DNA of 64,000 nucleotides from Catenaria anguillulae PL171 (Eukaryota; Blastocladiomycota; Blastocladiomycetes; Blastocladiales; Catenariaceae): contig MCFL01000036.1 of the NCBI GenBank assembly GCA_002102555.1, positions 220,604-284,603 on the forward strand. Reading direction: 5' to 3'. Made by a program: the position numbers and the translations under genes. The notes beneath the pieces are model-generated. The model was given only the letters and a program-made list of their open reading frames with translations, made no database searches and had not been told where the DNA came from. Position 1 is the stretch's first letter. Every line of letters starts with the position of its first letter. This document shows positions 11,100 to 21,096 of this stretch, one piece after another.

Positions 11100-12148
11100 T
11101 GAGATCGATACCTGGTATGACACCAATCCCATTGCATTTTGATTTCATCCGATATCCCACATGGCGAATCAGCCTCCAATTCTGTACTACATGTCACAAG
11201 AGTGGGAAAAGGATTTGCATTCGGCAGCGGCGCGTGAAAAAAGTGCATGCCGGATGCTGCATGCAATGGCCGCCACAAGCAATACATGTATAATAACGAT
11301 GGAGAAGCAGGACAACAATCATGCCACATATGTCGCTTGCATGCACCCACTTGATTTCCAGCGTCGTACCCAGTGGCCCGCAACAACGCATGCCTCAAAC
11401 GTTCGACCCGCGCCAACTGTATGCAAGTCACACGTCCGAGTTGGTGATTGCGTGGCGAGTGGAGTGGGGCCGAGCGAGCGCATTGCGATTCGGATGGCTG
11501 CGGCTGGGGCGTTGGCGGCGTGGTGATACTGGTTGTTTCTGCTGCATACATTGATCGATTTGCCGTCGTTGGCGAACCATGAACGGCAGATGCGAAGAGT
11601 GCAAGCAATGTTGTTGTCATGTTTTCAACTATTGTTCCGCTCCCTCTTCCACCTCCTTCCATTAACGATCAACATTTTCCATAATTTCCCGTCAGTTTCC
11701 ACCACCGTGACCAGTTTATGCTCTACATTCTTAGCCGATTGGTGCGCTCCCCGGGTATAGTAAGTATACACCATACTGGGCCTGCCGTCGACGTCGACCT
11801 ACCGTTAGCAAAACATCCTCCTCGAGTCATGATCGGCCTAATTGTGTATACTCTCAAGATGGGCCTGCTGCACCGACCACCACGTCCAAATTGTCGTTGT
11901 CTCACGTCCACTGCTTTTCATGTCTCACGATCACCCAAGGCTTTTCCTGAGCACAGCCAGTTTTGTCCAGTTCAGTTCGCCGCGTTTGGCCACGACCGAG
12001 AAAGACGTCACAACGCCACACCCACACCCGTGCCAAGACTTTGCTTCCATGATCGCGACGGACGAAGAGCACCCCACCGCGGCCTCCGAGGCTCCCGCTC
12101 TCCGGCTGTATCAACGCAAGTGCCCGTCCATGTTTATGTACTTCTACC
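11100..12148. other. Intergenic region; right part belongs to the left duplication arm
   Basis: No gene supported. From about 11,455 the DNA matches the reverse complement of the 50,030-49,340 region; left of that the match fades. It contains the presumed promoter of the proline-rich protein gene. Confidence 0.5.
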
Positions 12149-13309
12149 ATGTCGTCGTCCAGCCAACTTGGTAGCCGTGCCCCGCCGCCGCCACTGCCAC
12201 CTCGGCCGTCGACCATGTCACGGCCGGCACTAGCACCAGCATCGGCACCACCGCCGGCCATCCAAGAAACGCCCGCCACACCGACCCGGGCCTCTGCCGA
12301 CGCCGCCATTGCTGCAATAGCTCCCTTTGGGCTTGTACCGCCGCCTTCGCCGTCATTTGTGCCCGCGTCGCCCTCTAGTCACCGATACCCATCTCAGACG
12401 GGTGCCACAGGCTTCGTGTCCATGGCCAGCTCTCCATTCCCAAACGAAACCGATGAGGGATCTCTACTCCCGCCGCCACCGGCATATTCACCAGTGCCAC
12501 AACCAGGCGAAAGCACACTGCCGCCCGACCACTCGCCGCTCTTGGCACCGGTACAACCACCCTCAACCCCTCCAACTCAGCCCTCATTCCGCTCATCAGT
12601 ACCACAAACAGCCTCTGTTGCCGATAATGATCCCAACCCTGCATTCATCCCCTCGCTCGTCTCCACACTCGTCCCACTGCTCCGCTCCCCAACCTCGTAC
12701 CTGCGCGCAATCCACCCACTCCCCAACCTCCTCTACATGTCCGGCTCGCGCCTCGTTCTCTCCCCGCTCTCGGGCTCGCACCTCTGGCACACAAGCTCAC
12801 CGCTGTCGCTGCACATGCTCACGCTTCCGCGCAACCCCACAAGCACCGCCGCAGGTTCCATCACCATCACCATTCTGCCGCTCATCCCCACACACGACTC
12901 GTCGAGTGACGGCCTGCTTTCCACACTTGTGCAGCTTGCGACTGCGCTACATCTCAAGCAGTACTACTTTAACGCTACACTCAGCGCACCACACCACGAC
13001 TCTGTCGCGCTCACGTACCGCAACCCGGCGCTTTCCGGATACCCTCACCCGCCCGTGGCACGCGTCAGCTTGAATGCACAGCTCGATGATAAGAAGGATG
13101 CGTGGACGGGCAAGACGCCCAGGCGCACGTATTGCGCGTTGCATGTGCCCAGCGTCGCATTAAGCGATGAGTGGGTCAGGCACAATCGGGCGGGTGGAGG
13201 TGGAGGAGCAGTGTTGGTGGTGTATGCGGATTGTCATGGGGGCATGTTGGAGACAAATGTGGTTGGCGGGGCGGTACGGGCAATGCTGGCGAGCGCCGTT
13301 GTCTTGTGA
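12149..13309 (+). CDS. Unknown proline-rich N-terminus protein, copy 1
   Basis: A 386-residue intronless protein that I do not recognise. Residues ~1-150 are Pro/Ser/Thr-rich and look disordered. Residues ~160-386 look folded, with hydrophobic strands and helices (FIPSLVSTLVPLLRSP, LHMLTLPRNP, LLSTLVQLATALHLKQYYF, RRTYCALHVPSVALSDEWV) and a C-terminus GGAVRAMLASAVVL. There is no signal peptide or clear membrane segment. An intact second copy lies at 48186-49337 on the opposite strand; folded-part substitutions are few and mostly conservative and neither copy has a stop, so both may be translated. It faces the MGMT gene tail to tail with 112 bp between stops, and the pair was duplicated together. 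Start is ATG at 12149. Confidence 0.75.
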   Translation: MSSSSQLGSRAPPPPLPPRPSTMSRPALAPASAPPPAIQETPATPTRASADAAIAAIAPFGLVPPPSPSFVPASPSSHRYPSQTGATGFVSMASSPFPNETDEGSLLPPPPAYSPVPQPGESTLPPDHSPLLAPVQPPSTPPTQPSFRSSVPQTASVADNDPNPAFIPSLVSTLVPLLRSPTSYLRAIHPLPNLLYMSGSRLVLSPLSGSHLWHTSSPLSLHMLTLPRNPTSTAAGSITITILPLIPTHDSSSDGLLSTLVQLATALHLKQYYFNATLSAPHHDSVALTYRNPALSGYPHPPVARVSLNAQLDDKKDAWTGKTPRRTYCALHVPSVALSDEWVRHNRAGGGGGAVLVVYADCHGGMLETNVVGGAVRAMLASAVVL

Positions 13310-13421
13310 TCTTGTTGACTGCATACATACGAAATGTATCTGACCACGACTACAAATGGGTACTTCATTTGGATTGAGGAACAATATGTAGACAGAAGCA
13401 ACGTCATAGACACGCCAGGTC

Positions 13422-14301
13422 TCAAGCGGACCAATCAAACATGCCATTCGGTACAACTTGTACCTTGACATCATTGCTCACCTTGGCCGCCGTCTGCGGG
13501 GCCACAATTGCGCCCTCCTCGACCAACAGAGCATACTTGCGCATGGTCATGGGACACTGGCCCGTGGCACCGTTGAAGCCGCCGAGCTTGAAGTCGCTGG
13601 AAATGACGCGGTGGCAAGGCACGAGCGGGGCGTACGGGTTGCGCTGTAGGAGAATGCCATACGGTTTGATATTTTGAGGTGAGCCCAACGGAAGGATACA
13701 ATGGCACAATGGCGGGGAAGGTAAACGTACGCGAAGCGCTTGGCCGACAGCCCGCGGGTGAGCTTGGATGGATTTGGCCAGGGCGGCATACGTAGTGAGT
13801 TTGCCTGACTCGGAGGACAATGAGAGGTTAGCTTGAGCCATCGTGAATCTTGGCCAGCGATAAAGGATACCTTTGGGAACCTGTCGTTGCATGTCGCACA
13901 AAGATGTGTGAGTCATCACGTCATAACGAGCGATTCCGCAACATGCAACATGGTCGGCATACCTTGAGAAGCGCATCGTACACCTTGAAATCAAACTCAC
14001 TGACCTTGCTTGGCTGCCTTCTCCCCTTGGCATCCACCGCCTCGGCAGGCCGTGTCGCATTGGCGCGCTCGAGTGGATCCGTCGGGTAATGAATCTCGCG
14101 GGGATCGGTCGTACCAAATGCAAGTGCGGGATTGGGAGTGGCTGCCGGAGCAGGAACCGTTTCTGGTGAAGCGGAATCCCCTGGTTGACGCTGTTGAGGT
14201 GACTTGGAGGAGCGGAAGTAGGGCGATGTCCGCGTTGTCGACGCCGAGGTGGCGCTACCGGCCGTCGGTGCGGTTGAGCGAGTGGTGCGAGTCCGTGGCA
14301 T
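13422..14301 (-). CDS. MGMT: O6-methylguanine-DNA methyltransferase (MGMT), copy 1
   Basis: Suicide DNA repair protein that moves O6-alkyl groups from guanine to its own cysteine. Four exons: 14301-13963, 13880-13871 (only 10 bp), 13804-13731 and 13643-13422, giving 214 residues. The N-terminal ~95 residues are Ser/Thr/Pro-rich, followed by the ATase core: VPKGKLTTYAALAKSIQAHP (read across the 10-bp exon, which supplies V-P-K and part of G), RAVGQALR, the active-site PCHRVISSDFKLGGFNG with the acceptor Cys, and a MRKYALLVEEGA end helix. Every motif is intact. Intron 2 has a CTAAC branch site. The second copy at 47201-48069 has identical exon sizes. Confidence 0.92.
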
Positions 14302-15790
14302 GTTGTGCGGATGCGTGTAAACAGTAAACTGTGAGCTTGTGAGCTTTGCTAGAAGTGTTGTCGATATCGGTGGATACTTTGCTTAACGATGGATGGGGAA
14401 ATCGCTGACCAAGATGTGAGATGTGAGTGAGTCATTCGGTTGATCTCAACATTGCGGGCGGATGATAAATACCATTTGAGATGACCCGGAATTGATAGGA
14501 GGACAGGTGACAAACAACGATGGAAGCAAAAAGCCATAATGGGAAGCAAGTCAAGAGAGAGAGAGGTATGGGTCGTTGGTAGGTATGAAGAAGAAGAGTT
14601 GAATCGAGAGCATTGTGCAAGGTAGAAGGGAGGAGTTTACAGGAATTGGATGAGAATCGCACTTCAAACACACACAGGGAGCGTGGGGCGAGGACACGCA
14701 GTCAGATTTACTTGTACAATGTCCAGCGTAGTGAAGGAAGGGCGTGCATGTCAGGAGGGAAAGGGCGGATACATGCCACAGCGCCAGGCGGAAAGTGAGT
14801 CCAGTCGGGAAGGAGGGCATTTGATGTCTCGCATGCCGACACACCAATAAGCCGACTGTCTTCATGAAGAACGACATGTGGGTCGGATCACCCTGTCACT
14901 GGAACGAGACTCTTCATTTGTCAATCATTGGCATCCGAATCCCAATAGACACCGTATCATGCGTGCCGACCCGCAATTTTGTGGGAAAACTCAAACCCAC
15001 AGAACCAATGCCTTGGCCGCGGCCATCTTCGTAGCCACGAAGCGCTCCTTGTCTCTAAATGGTTGTCTCAAACATTTTGAGCTTGCTCTCCTTGCCAACA
15101 GGCATCAACTCGACGACGCGCACAGTGTCCGACTTTTCGGGCACCCCTTTGCTGGCAACGAAACGAGACCCAAGACGTGAGGCTTGGATCTGTCGCCTAC
15201 GACAATAACAGGGCGTTCATGGGAGAAACATTTACGTCGTGCGGGCACATTGGGGTGATTCGCCCTATCCGACGCATTTTGGGAATCCTTCGATGTCGCA
15301 GGATACGGCAAAGTGGGCGATTGACGTGGCCGGTTGCGGCGCAGGTTGCGGGCCGTGAACTGGCCAGAAGCGGCACCAAGGTGTCTTGACGGCGATATCC
15401 AACTCACGCTGGTTTCCCAAGTCAATGCGTGGTTCGACGTGCTGGAGGGTGGTCGACTCGGTCGTGTGATGCGGAAGAAGGTAATCGATAGATCAATGAC
15501 GGCGAAATCGACAGAGTTGGATGCAAATCAGGATGACGCAGATATGCATGTACGCCGGATTAGTCTCGCCGAACTATGCTTGGCAATCAGTCGGTCGTCG
15601 TCAGTCTCAGCTTGACTGGTGACCGAAGCACCACGAAACGCATCACGTGAGCTCGTGTGCCTATTGGATGCAAGACGCGTCCGCACCCTTATTGGGTGCA
15701 GTCCGAACTTGTACGTGTGCAAGAAGGCAAGAAATCAGTGAAACCATCATTAATCCATGTAAATTGGGTTGAGAGAGTCAAATCACCACC
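14302..15790. other. Gene-free stretch upstream of MGMT and SPB4
   Basis: 14,302-14,870 is the outer non-coding part of the duplication arm. A dispersed repeat with a decayed coding fragment follows (to ~15,180). The rest, to the SPB4 start, shows no supported gene and should hold the SPB4 promoter. Confidence 0.55.
14824..15180. repeat. Dispersed repeat, copy A, with decayed coding fragment on the minus strand
   Basis: About 350 bp that are clearly alike to 25,418-25,800, sharing for instance GACTCTTCATTTGTCAATCA, CAATAGACACCGTATCATGC and CCTTGGCCGCGGCCATC. On the minus strand both copies can be read as the end of one protein (VGKESK[LV]KMFE near 15,080 and ERFVAT[KR]MAAAKALVL near 15,030), but the frame is interrupted between these pieces. 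Confidence 0.75.
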
Positions 15791-17440
15791 ATGTCGCCAT
15801 CATCCAAGCCGAAACCAAAGGCCAAGTCCAAATCCAAGGCGACAAAGGCCCAACCACCGGCTGCTGCGACGACCACTACGGCCGCAGCCACTGCCGCCGC
15901 CAATGCGCTGCCCGTCGTTCCCGCTGGATCATGGCAATCCTTGAACCCGGGCCTGTCTCCCATCATGTATGCCTTCCCTCGTCCAGCGCTTCTTTGGCAC
16001 AGCCGGACCACGTCACTGATTCGCCTCTGCGTCATTGCGACCTAGCCTGGACACGCTCAATGAGCTCGGATTCCACTCTATGACGCCCGTGCAATCGCAA
16101 ACGATCCCGCTCTTTCTCAAGTCCAAGGATGTCGTTGTTGAGGCCATCACGGGATCGGGAAAGACGCTCGCATTTGTGATTCCTGTCATTGAAATGCTGC
16201 TGCGCAAGACACACGAGTCGCCGCTCAAGAAGAACCAGGTTGGCGCCATCATCATGTCCCCCACTCGGTACGAGCTTACCCATTGCACACTGTACATGTG
16301 CCACATTCTCACAAAAGCACTCATGTGTGTAGTGAGCTCGCCATTCAAATCTACACTGTTCTCCAGCAGTTCCTGCCGCACTCGCCAACAAACTTCAACT
16401 CAACCGACTCTGAATCCGACTCTGACGACTCGTCGCCGCCCAAACCCAAATCGCCACTCACCCACGCCCTTTACGTGGGCGGATCCACATCGTCGCTCGA
16501 GGACGACCTCGCGCACTTCCGCACCCACGGCTCACACATCATTGTTGCGACGCCCGGCCGCCTCGAAGAGTTCCTGAAACGCGGCGTGGGCCGCGCCGGC
16601 GGCGCATCTGGTGCCATGGTCAATGTCAAGGACACCGAAGTCGTCGTGCTGGACGAAGCTGACCGGCTGCTCGACCTCGGGTTCTCGCGCTCGCTGCACA
16701 ACATCTTGGCCTACCTGCCCAAGCAACGGCGTACGGGCCTGTTTTCCGCCACCATGACGGATGCCGTTGGATCGCTCATCTCGACGGGCCTGCGCAACCC
16801 CGTCAAGATTTCCGTGTCAGTGGCCAATGCGGCCACGGGCGAAACGTGGCGCACGCCCGCCACACTTGCTATTGGCGCAATCACCGTCACAGAGGAATCC
16901 AAACTTGCCTGGCTCGTACAATGCATGCGCGCATGGTCGCGCCCCGGGCGCAAAGCCATCGCGTACTTTGCCACGTGCAAGCAAGTCGATTACTGGTACA
17001 AGATCCTGTCGTCGATCCCCGCCACACGCGCGTGGCCGTGGTTTTCGTTGCACGGCCAGCAGACGCCGCAGCGGCGGACGGCCGTGTTTGCGGCATTTGC
17101 GGCCGCGGATCAGGCCATTTTGTTGACGACCGATGTGGCGGCGCGCGGGTTGGATGTGCCCAATGTCGATGTCATTGTGCAGTTTGATGCGCCCACGGAC
17201 CCAAAGGCGTTTGCGCATCGGTGTGGTCGCGCGGGCAGGGCGGGCAGACAGGGTAGGGCTGTGGTGTTGCTCACCGAGGCCGAAGATGCGTTTGTCGAGT
17301 TTATGGAGGTGCGCAAGGTGCAAATGGCCAGGGTGGACACGTGGGGATGGGGCGTAATGGACACGGACGATGCCGAGGGGACACAAGTGCAAGGTGTGGC
17401 CGTCAACGATGCCATGGATGTGGACAGTGCATCCGATTCA

Positions 17441-17482
<42 letters not shown>

Positions 17483-18421
17483 ACGCCCAACGACACGACC
17501 AACGCCAAGAAGCCCAAACCCGCCAAGGTCGGATCGCACTACCTGACACCAACCTGCCCATTCTCTGCCCCGCCCGCACTCATTGCCGACCTGTACTCGC
17601 AAATCATCACGCTGGCCAAATCCGACCGCGACGTGATTGACAAAGCCACGCTTGCATTCACCTCATCGATCCGATCCTACTCTGCGCACGAACTGTCGTA
17701 CATTTTCCAACTGAAAAAGACCGACCTCCTCGCGCTCATCCGCATGTTTGCCCTTGTCAAGGTCCCCAACATGCCCGAGCTGCGTGCGCGCGGCGCAGCG
17801 CTTGCCGATGCCCTGGCAGAGTACGAGCGCAGCCTTGGCGTCAACTTGGACGAGGTCCAGTACAAGGACAAGGCACGCGAGGCCGCGCGGTTGGCAAGGC
17901 TCGAAAAGGCCCGGGCAGCTGCTGAGCTGACAAAGGGCGTGCTTGCGGCCGATGGATCCAACAAGAAGGTTAAGGCCAACAAGGGCAAGTCACTTGGCGA
18001 GGCATGGAGTGACCAAAAGGAGAAGAAGCGGCGCAGGGCAGAGCGCAGGGAGAAGCGAGAAAAGCGCAAGGCCGCGATTGCAAAGCTCAAGGCCGAGGGC
18101 AAGGAGTACACAAGCTCAAAGGCCAGGAGGTTGGCGAGGCGCGCGGCTGGGGAGGCGAGTGGCAGTGGCAGTGATTCGTCTGATTGGGATTCGAGCGATA
18201 GTGATAGCTCCGAGGACGAGGCGCCCGCAAAGAAGCGTGCGCGTGGTGGAGCAAAAGAAGCAGCGGTACCTGTCAAGGTGTCCAAGGCTGCAGCAAAGAA
18301 GGAAAAGGCGGAAATGGACGCAGAGTGGCGGGAGCTCCAGCAGGAGAAGCGGGAAAAGAAGAAGCAGGGTGGCATGGAGTTCAACATGTCTGCAGGTTTC
18401 GATGGGGATGACAGCGAGTAA
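15791..18421 (+). CDS. SPB4: ATP-dependent rRNA helicase SPB4 (DDX55 family)
   Basis: DEAD-box helicase for late 60S subunit assembly in the nucleolus. Exons 15791-15966, 16046-16267 and 16333-18421 give 828 residues; both introns keep phase and restore [14 protein letters not shown] and SPTRELAIQIY. Motifs in order: Q motif [13 protein letters not shown], motif [11 protein letters not shown] (YVGGSTSS), TPGRL, DEAD ([15 protein letters not shown]), SAT, then [15 protein letters not shown] and [30 protein letters not shown] after motif VI is typical of Spb4/DDX55. Odd features are an acidic insertion with a run of 15 Asp (17,441-17,485 region) and a long Lys/Arg- and Ser/Asp-rich C-terminus. 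It converges with HSP60, with 205 bp between stops. Confidence 0.95.
17441..17479 (+). repeat. (GAC)13 trinucleotide repeat coding poly-Asp in SPB4
   Basis: Thirteen perfect GAC codons within the acidic insertion of the helicase; a site likely to vary in length between strains. Confidence 0.95.
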
Positions 18422-18626
18422 ATGTTGTGTGTTTAATATGTAGCAGTAGAGATATTTGATTTCGATGTTTACACTTTTGAGTGTTTCTTCAGTGAAGCAC
18501 ACACAATACACAATACGGAAGGAGGTTGGAAGATTGGCAAGGATGGAAACAAGCAGCACACATGCTCTAGCAGATGATACATTATTACAAATACAAATGA
18601 ATGAAACAGGACAAAAAGAGACTAGC

Positions 18627-20363
18627 TTAGAAACCCATGCCACCCATGCCGCCCATACCGCCCATACCACCGCCACCGGGCGCAGCGGGCGCCTCCTTCT
18701 TGGGGGCATCCACAATCATGCACTCGGACGTGGTCAACAAGGACGCCACACCGGCAGCATCGACAAGAGCCGTGCGCACAACCTTGAGCGGATCAATGAT
18801 ACCGGCCTTGATCATGTCAACGTACTGGCCGTTGGCAGCGTCATAGCCAATGGTGAAGGTCTTGCCCTCGGGACCAGATTGGTCGAGAAGCTTGCCGACG
18901 ACAAACGAGCCAGAGTCGCCAGCGTTGTCGACAATGGTGCGGGTGGGTGCCTGAAGGGCACGGCGGACAAGGTCCACACCGAGCTGCTGGTCAAAGTTGT
19001 TCACGGTGGCCTTGAGGGCGTCCAAGATCAAGGTCGACTTGAGCAAAGCGGTACCACCGCCGGGAACAATACCCTCCTCGACAGCAGCGCGCGTGGCGTT
19101 GAGAGCATCAACAAAGCGATCCTTCTTCTCGCCGACTTCAACCTCGGACGAGCCGCCGACCTTGATCACGGCAACACCACCCGAGAGCTTGGCAAGACGT
19201 TCTTGGAGCTTTTCCTTCTCGTACTCGGAGGCCGTCTCGGCAATGGCCGAGCGGATCTGCTCGCAGCGCTCGTTGAGCATGGCCTTGTCGCCTTGGCCGT
19301 TAAGGAAGATGGTGTCCTCCTTGGTCACGGTCACATTGTGGGCGGATCCGAGCTGGTCAATGGTGGTCTTTTCGAGCTTGACGGAAACTTCGTCCGAGAA
19401 GACCTGGGCGCCAGTGAGGATGGCCATGTCTTGCAACGTGGCCTTGCGGTTGTCACCAAAGCCGGGGGCCTTGACGGCGCACACTTGGACTTGGCCGCGG
19501 AGCTTGTTGAGAATGCAAGCAGCGAGCGCTTCGCCGTCAACGTCCTCGGCAACAATCAAGAGCGGGCGACGGGTTTGAGCGGCAATCTCGAGCGACGGGA
19601 GCACGTCTTGAATGAGGGAAATCTTCTTCTCGGAGAGCAAGATGAGGGGCTTCTCAAACTCGACCTTTTGGCCCTTGACATCGGTGATGAAGTAGGGCGA
19701 AATGAAACCGCGGTCAAAGCGCATGCCCTCGGTGATGTCGAGCTCGTCCTCGAGCGTCTTGCCCTCTTGCACGGTGATGACACCCTCCTTGCCCACCTTT
19801 TCCATGGCCTGCGCAATGAGGGCACCAACGTGCTTGTCGCCGTTGGCCGAAATGGTGGCCACCTGGGCAACCTCCTCGGACGAGGTGATCATGCGGCGGT
19901 GCTCCTTGAGGTGCTTGACAACGGCATCCACGGCAACCTGCACACCACGGCGGAGATCGGTCGGGTTGCACCCGGCAGCAACATTCTTGAGACCCTCGTT
20001 GAAGATGGCACGGGTCAGCACGGTGGCGGTGGTGGTACCGTCACCGGCAACCTCGTTGGTCTTGTTGGCAACGTCCTGGACGAGGCGGGCACCGAGGTTT
20101 TCAAACTTGTCCTCGAGGGTGATGGCCTTGGCGACCGACACTCCGTCCTTTGTGATCTTGGGCGAGCCGTACGGCTGCTCAATGAGCACGTTGCGGCCCT
20201 TGGGGCCAAGCGTCACGGCGACGGCGCGGGCGAGCGTGTCGACACCCTTGGCGAGCTTGGCGCGGCCGTCGGCGCCGAATTGGAGCTCCTTGTGGCCCGT
20301 CGAGAAGGTACGGCGGATGGCAGCAGTGCGAGCGAGGCGAGCAGCGTGAGGAATGCGGTGCAT
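18627..20363 (-). CDS. HSP60: Mitochondrial chaperonin HSP60 (GroEL family)
   Basis: Group I chaperonin of the mitochondrial matrix, which folds imported proteins with Hsp10. It is a single exon of 578 residues, normal for the family. Residues 1-22 ([20 protein letters not shown]) form a basic amphipathic presequence. Then come [37 protein letters not shown], the ATP-site [32 protein letters not shown], and the classic Gly-Gly-Met tail ([14 protein letters not shown]). The absence of introns, unlike most neighbours, fits a highly expressed heat-inducible gene; no heat-shock element is claimed. Start is ATG at 20363. Confidence 0.98.
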   Translation of the reverse strand: MHRIPHAARLARTAAIRRTFSTGHKELQFGADGRAKLAKGVDTLARAVAVTLGPKGRNVLIEQPYGSPKITKDGVSVAKAITLEDKFENLGARLVQDVANKTNEVAGDGTTTATVLTRAIFNEGLKNVAAGCNPTDLRRGVQVAVDAVVKHLKEHRRMITSSEEVAQVATISANGDKHVGALIAQAMEKVGKEGVITVQEGKTLEDELDITEGMRFDRGFISPYFITDVKGQKVEFEKPLILLSEKKISLIQDVLPSLEIAAQTRRPLLIVAEDVDGEALAACILNKLRGQVQVCAVKAPGFGDNRKATLQDMAILTGAQVFSDEVSVKLEKTTIDQLGSAHNVTVTKEDTIFLNGQGDKAMLNERCEQIRSAIAETASEYEKEKLQERLAKLSGGVAVIKVGGSSEVEVGEKKDRFVDALNATRAAVEEGIVPGGGTALLKSTLILDALKATVNNFDQQLGVDLVRRALQAPTRTIVDNAGDSGSFVVGKLLDQSGPEGKTFTIGYDAANGQYVDMIKAGIIDPLKVVRTALVDAAGVASLLTTSECMIVDAPKKEAPAAPGGGGMGGMGGMGGMGF

Positions 20364-21096
20364 GGTGGTGGACAGATGCGGGTTGGTTGGCTTGGGTGCG
20401 TTTGCGTTGGCAACAAGGGCAAATGGTCAATGTGGATACGAAAACAGCAGCAGAGAGCGCTTCTTCGTGGAGGTCGAGGACACGACGAGCCCTTTATGGA
20501 TGATGGATGGGATGGATCATGGATCCGGATCCAAGCTCTGCTCTGGTTTCTCTGACGATCGGAACTTGTCTCGCTCTCGCTCGCGTGTCTCCCACAGTCA
20601 ATCAACAGCCACCAGCCTTCAACGGAACCAAACCGACTTTCCAGAGCCTTCTCTGCCCCAACAAGCAGCGCGTCCTGATTGGCCAGACATCATGTGACTG
20701 CACGCGTCCCCTTTCCGTCATGTTCCTTCTTTGTGTTCGCATCGCCCGACGCGCGCCGCTCTTGCTGCTCTTCCAAGTTGCCTGCCCATGGCATGCAGCT
20801 CTTGGCCGTTGACAAGCTCTGTTGGGCCAATGATAAATACGAGAAATGATGAGCACAGGACAGCTGCGCGGTACCTTACTGTACGCAGACTCTTGTTGAT
20901 GGCGTTATTCCACGAACTGAAGGAGCGACCGACTCACAACTGGCATGAGCTCATGCATGCAAGTCCAAATCAACAAAACTTATTGCATTTCGTAATGATA
21001 TACAACAACACATGCAATATTGCAAACGACTACCAAGTCTGGAGCATACAAGACGTTCACTTTCAACGGACAGTCAGGCAACTCTATGTCGACTGC
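20364..21096. other. HSP60 promoter region and 3' flank of the subtilase gene
   Basis: 733 bp without a supported gene. It should hold the HSP60 promoter (right of 20,363) and the 3' end of the subtilase transcript. Confidence 0.55.

Larger units (their letters stand above)
11455..14870 (+). repeat. Left arm of a ~3.4-kb inverted segmental duplication
   Basis: Read on the plus strand, this stretch matches the minus strand of about 50,030-46,640. Shared parts are the upstream non-coding DNA, the whole proline-rich gene, the 112-bp convergent spacer, all four MGMT exons with their introns, and about 550 bp upstream of MGMT. Protein copies differ by a few percent, and non-coding parts carry small indels, for example a block present only on the right between AAGG and GGCATTTGATGT. 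The outer end fades near 11,455; the inner end merges into a dispersed repeat at about 14,820. Confidence 0.9.

Noticed and set aside
11161-11526. Plus-strand frame of 121 codons
   Set aside because: No motif; the part within the duplicated region is not kept open in the right arm.
14551-14877. ~95-108-codon open frame shared by both duplication arms (also 46,652-46,939)
   Set aside because: The right copy has no ATG start, the sequence is low-complexity (SLS, FFF), and shared openness is explained by recent duplication of promoter DNA.
18456-20555. 699-codon plus-strand open frame
   Set aside because: It is the antisense of HSP60; codon bias of the real gene keeps the opposite strand open. 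No motif is present.
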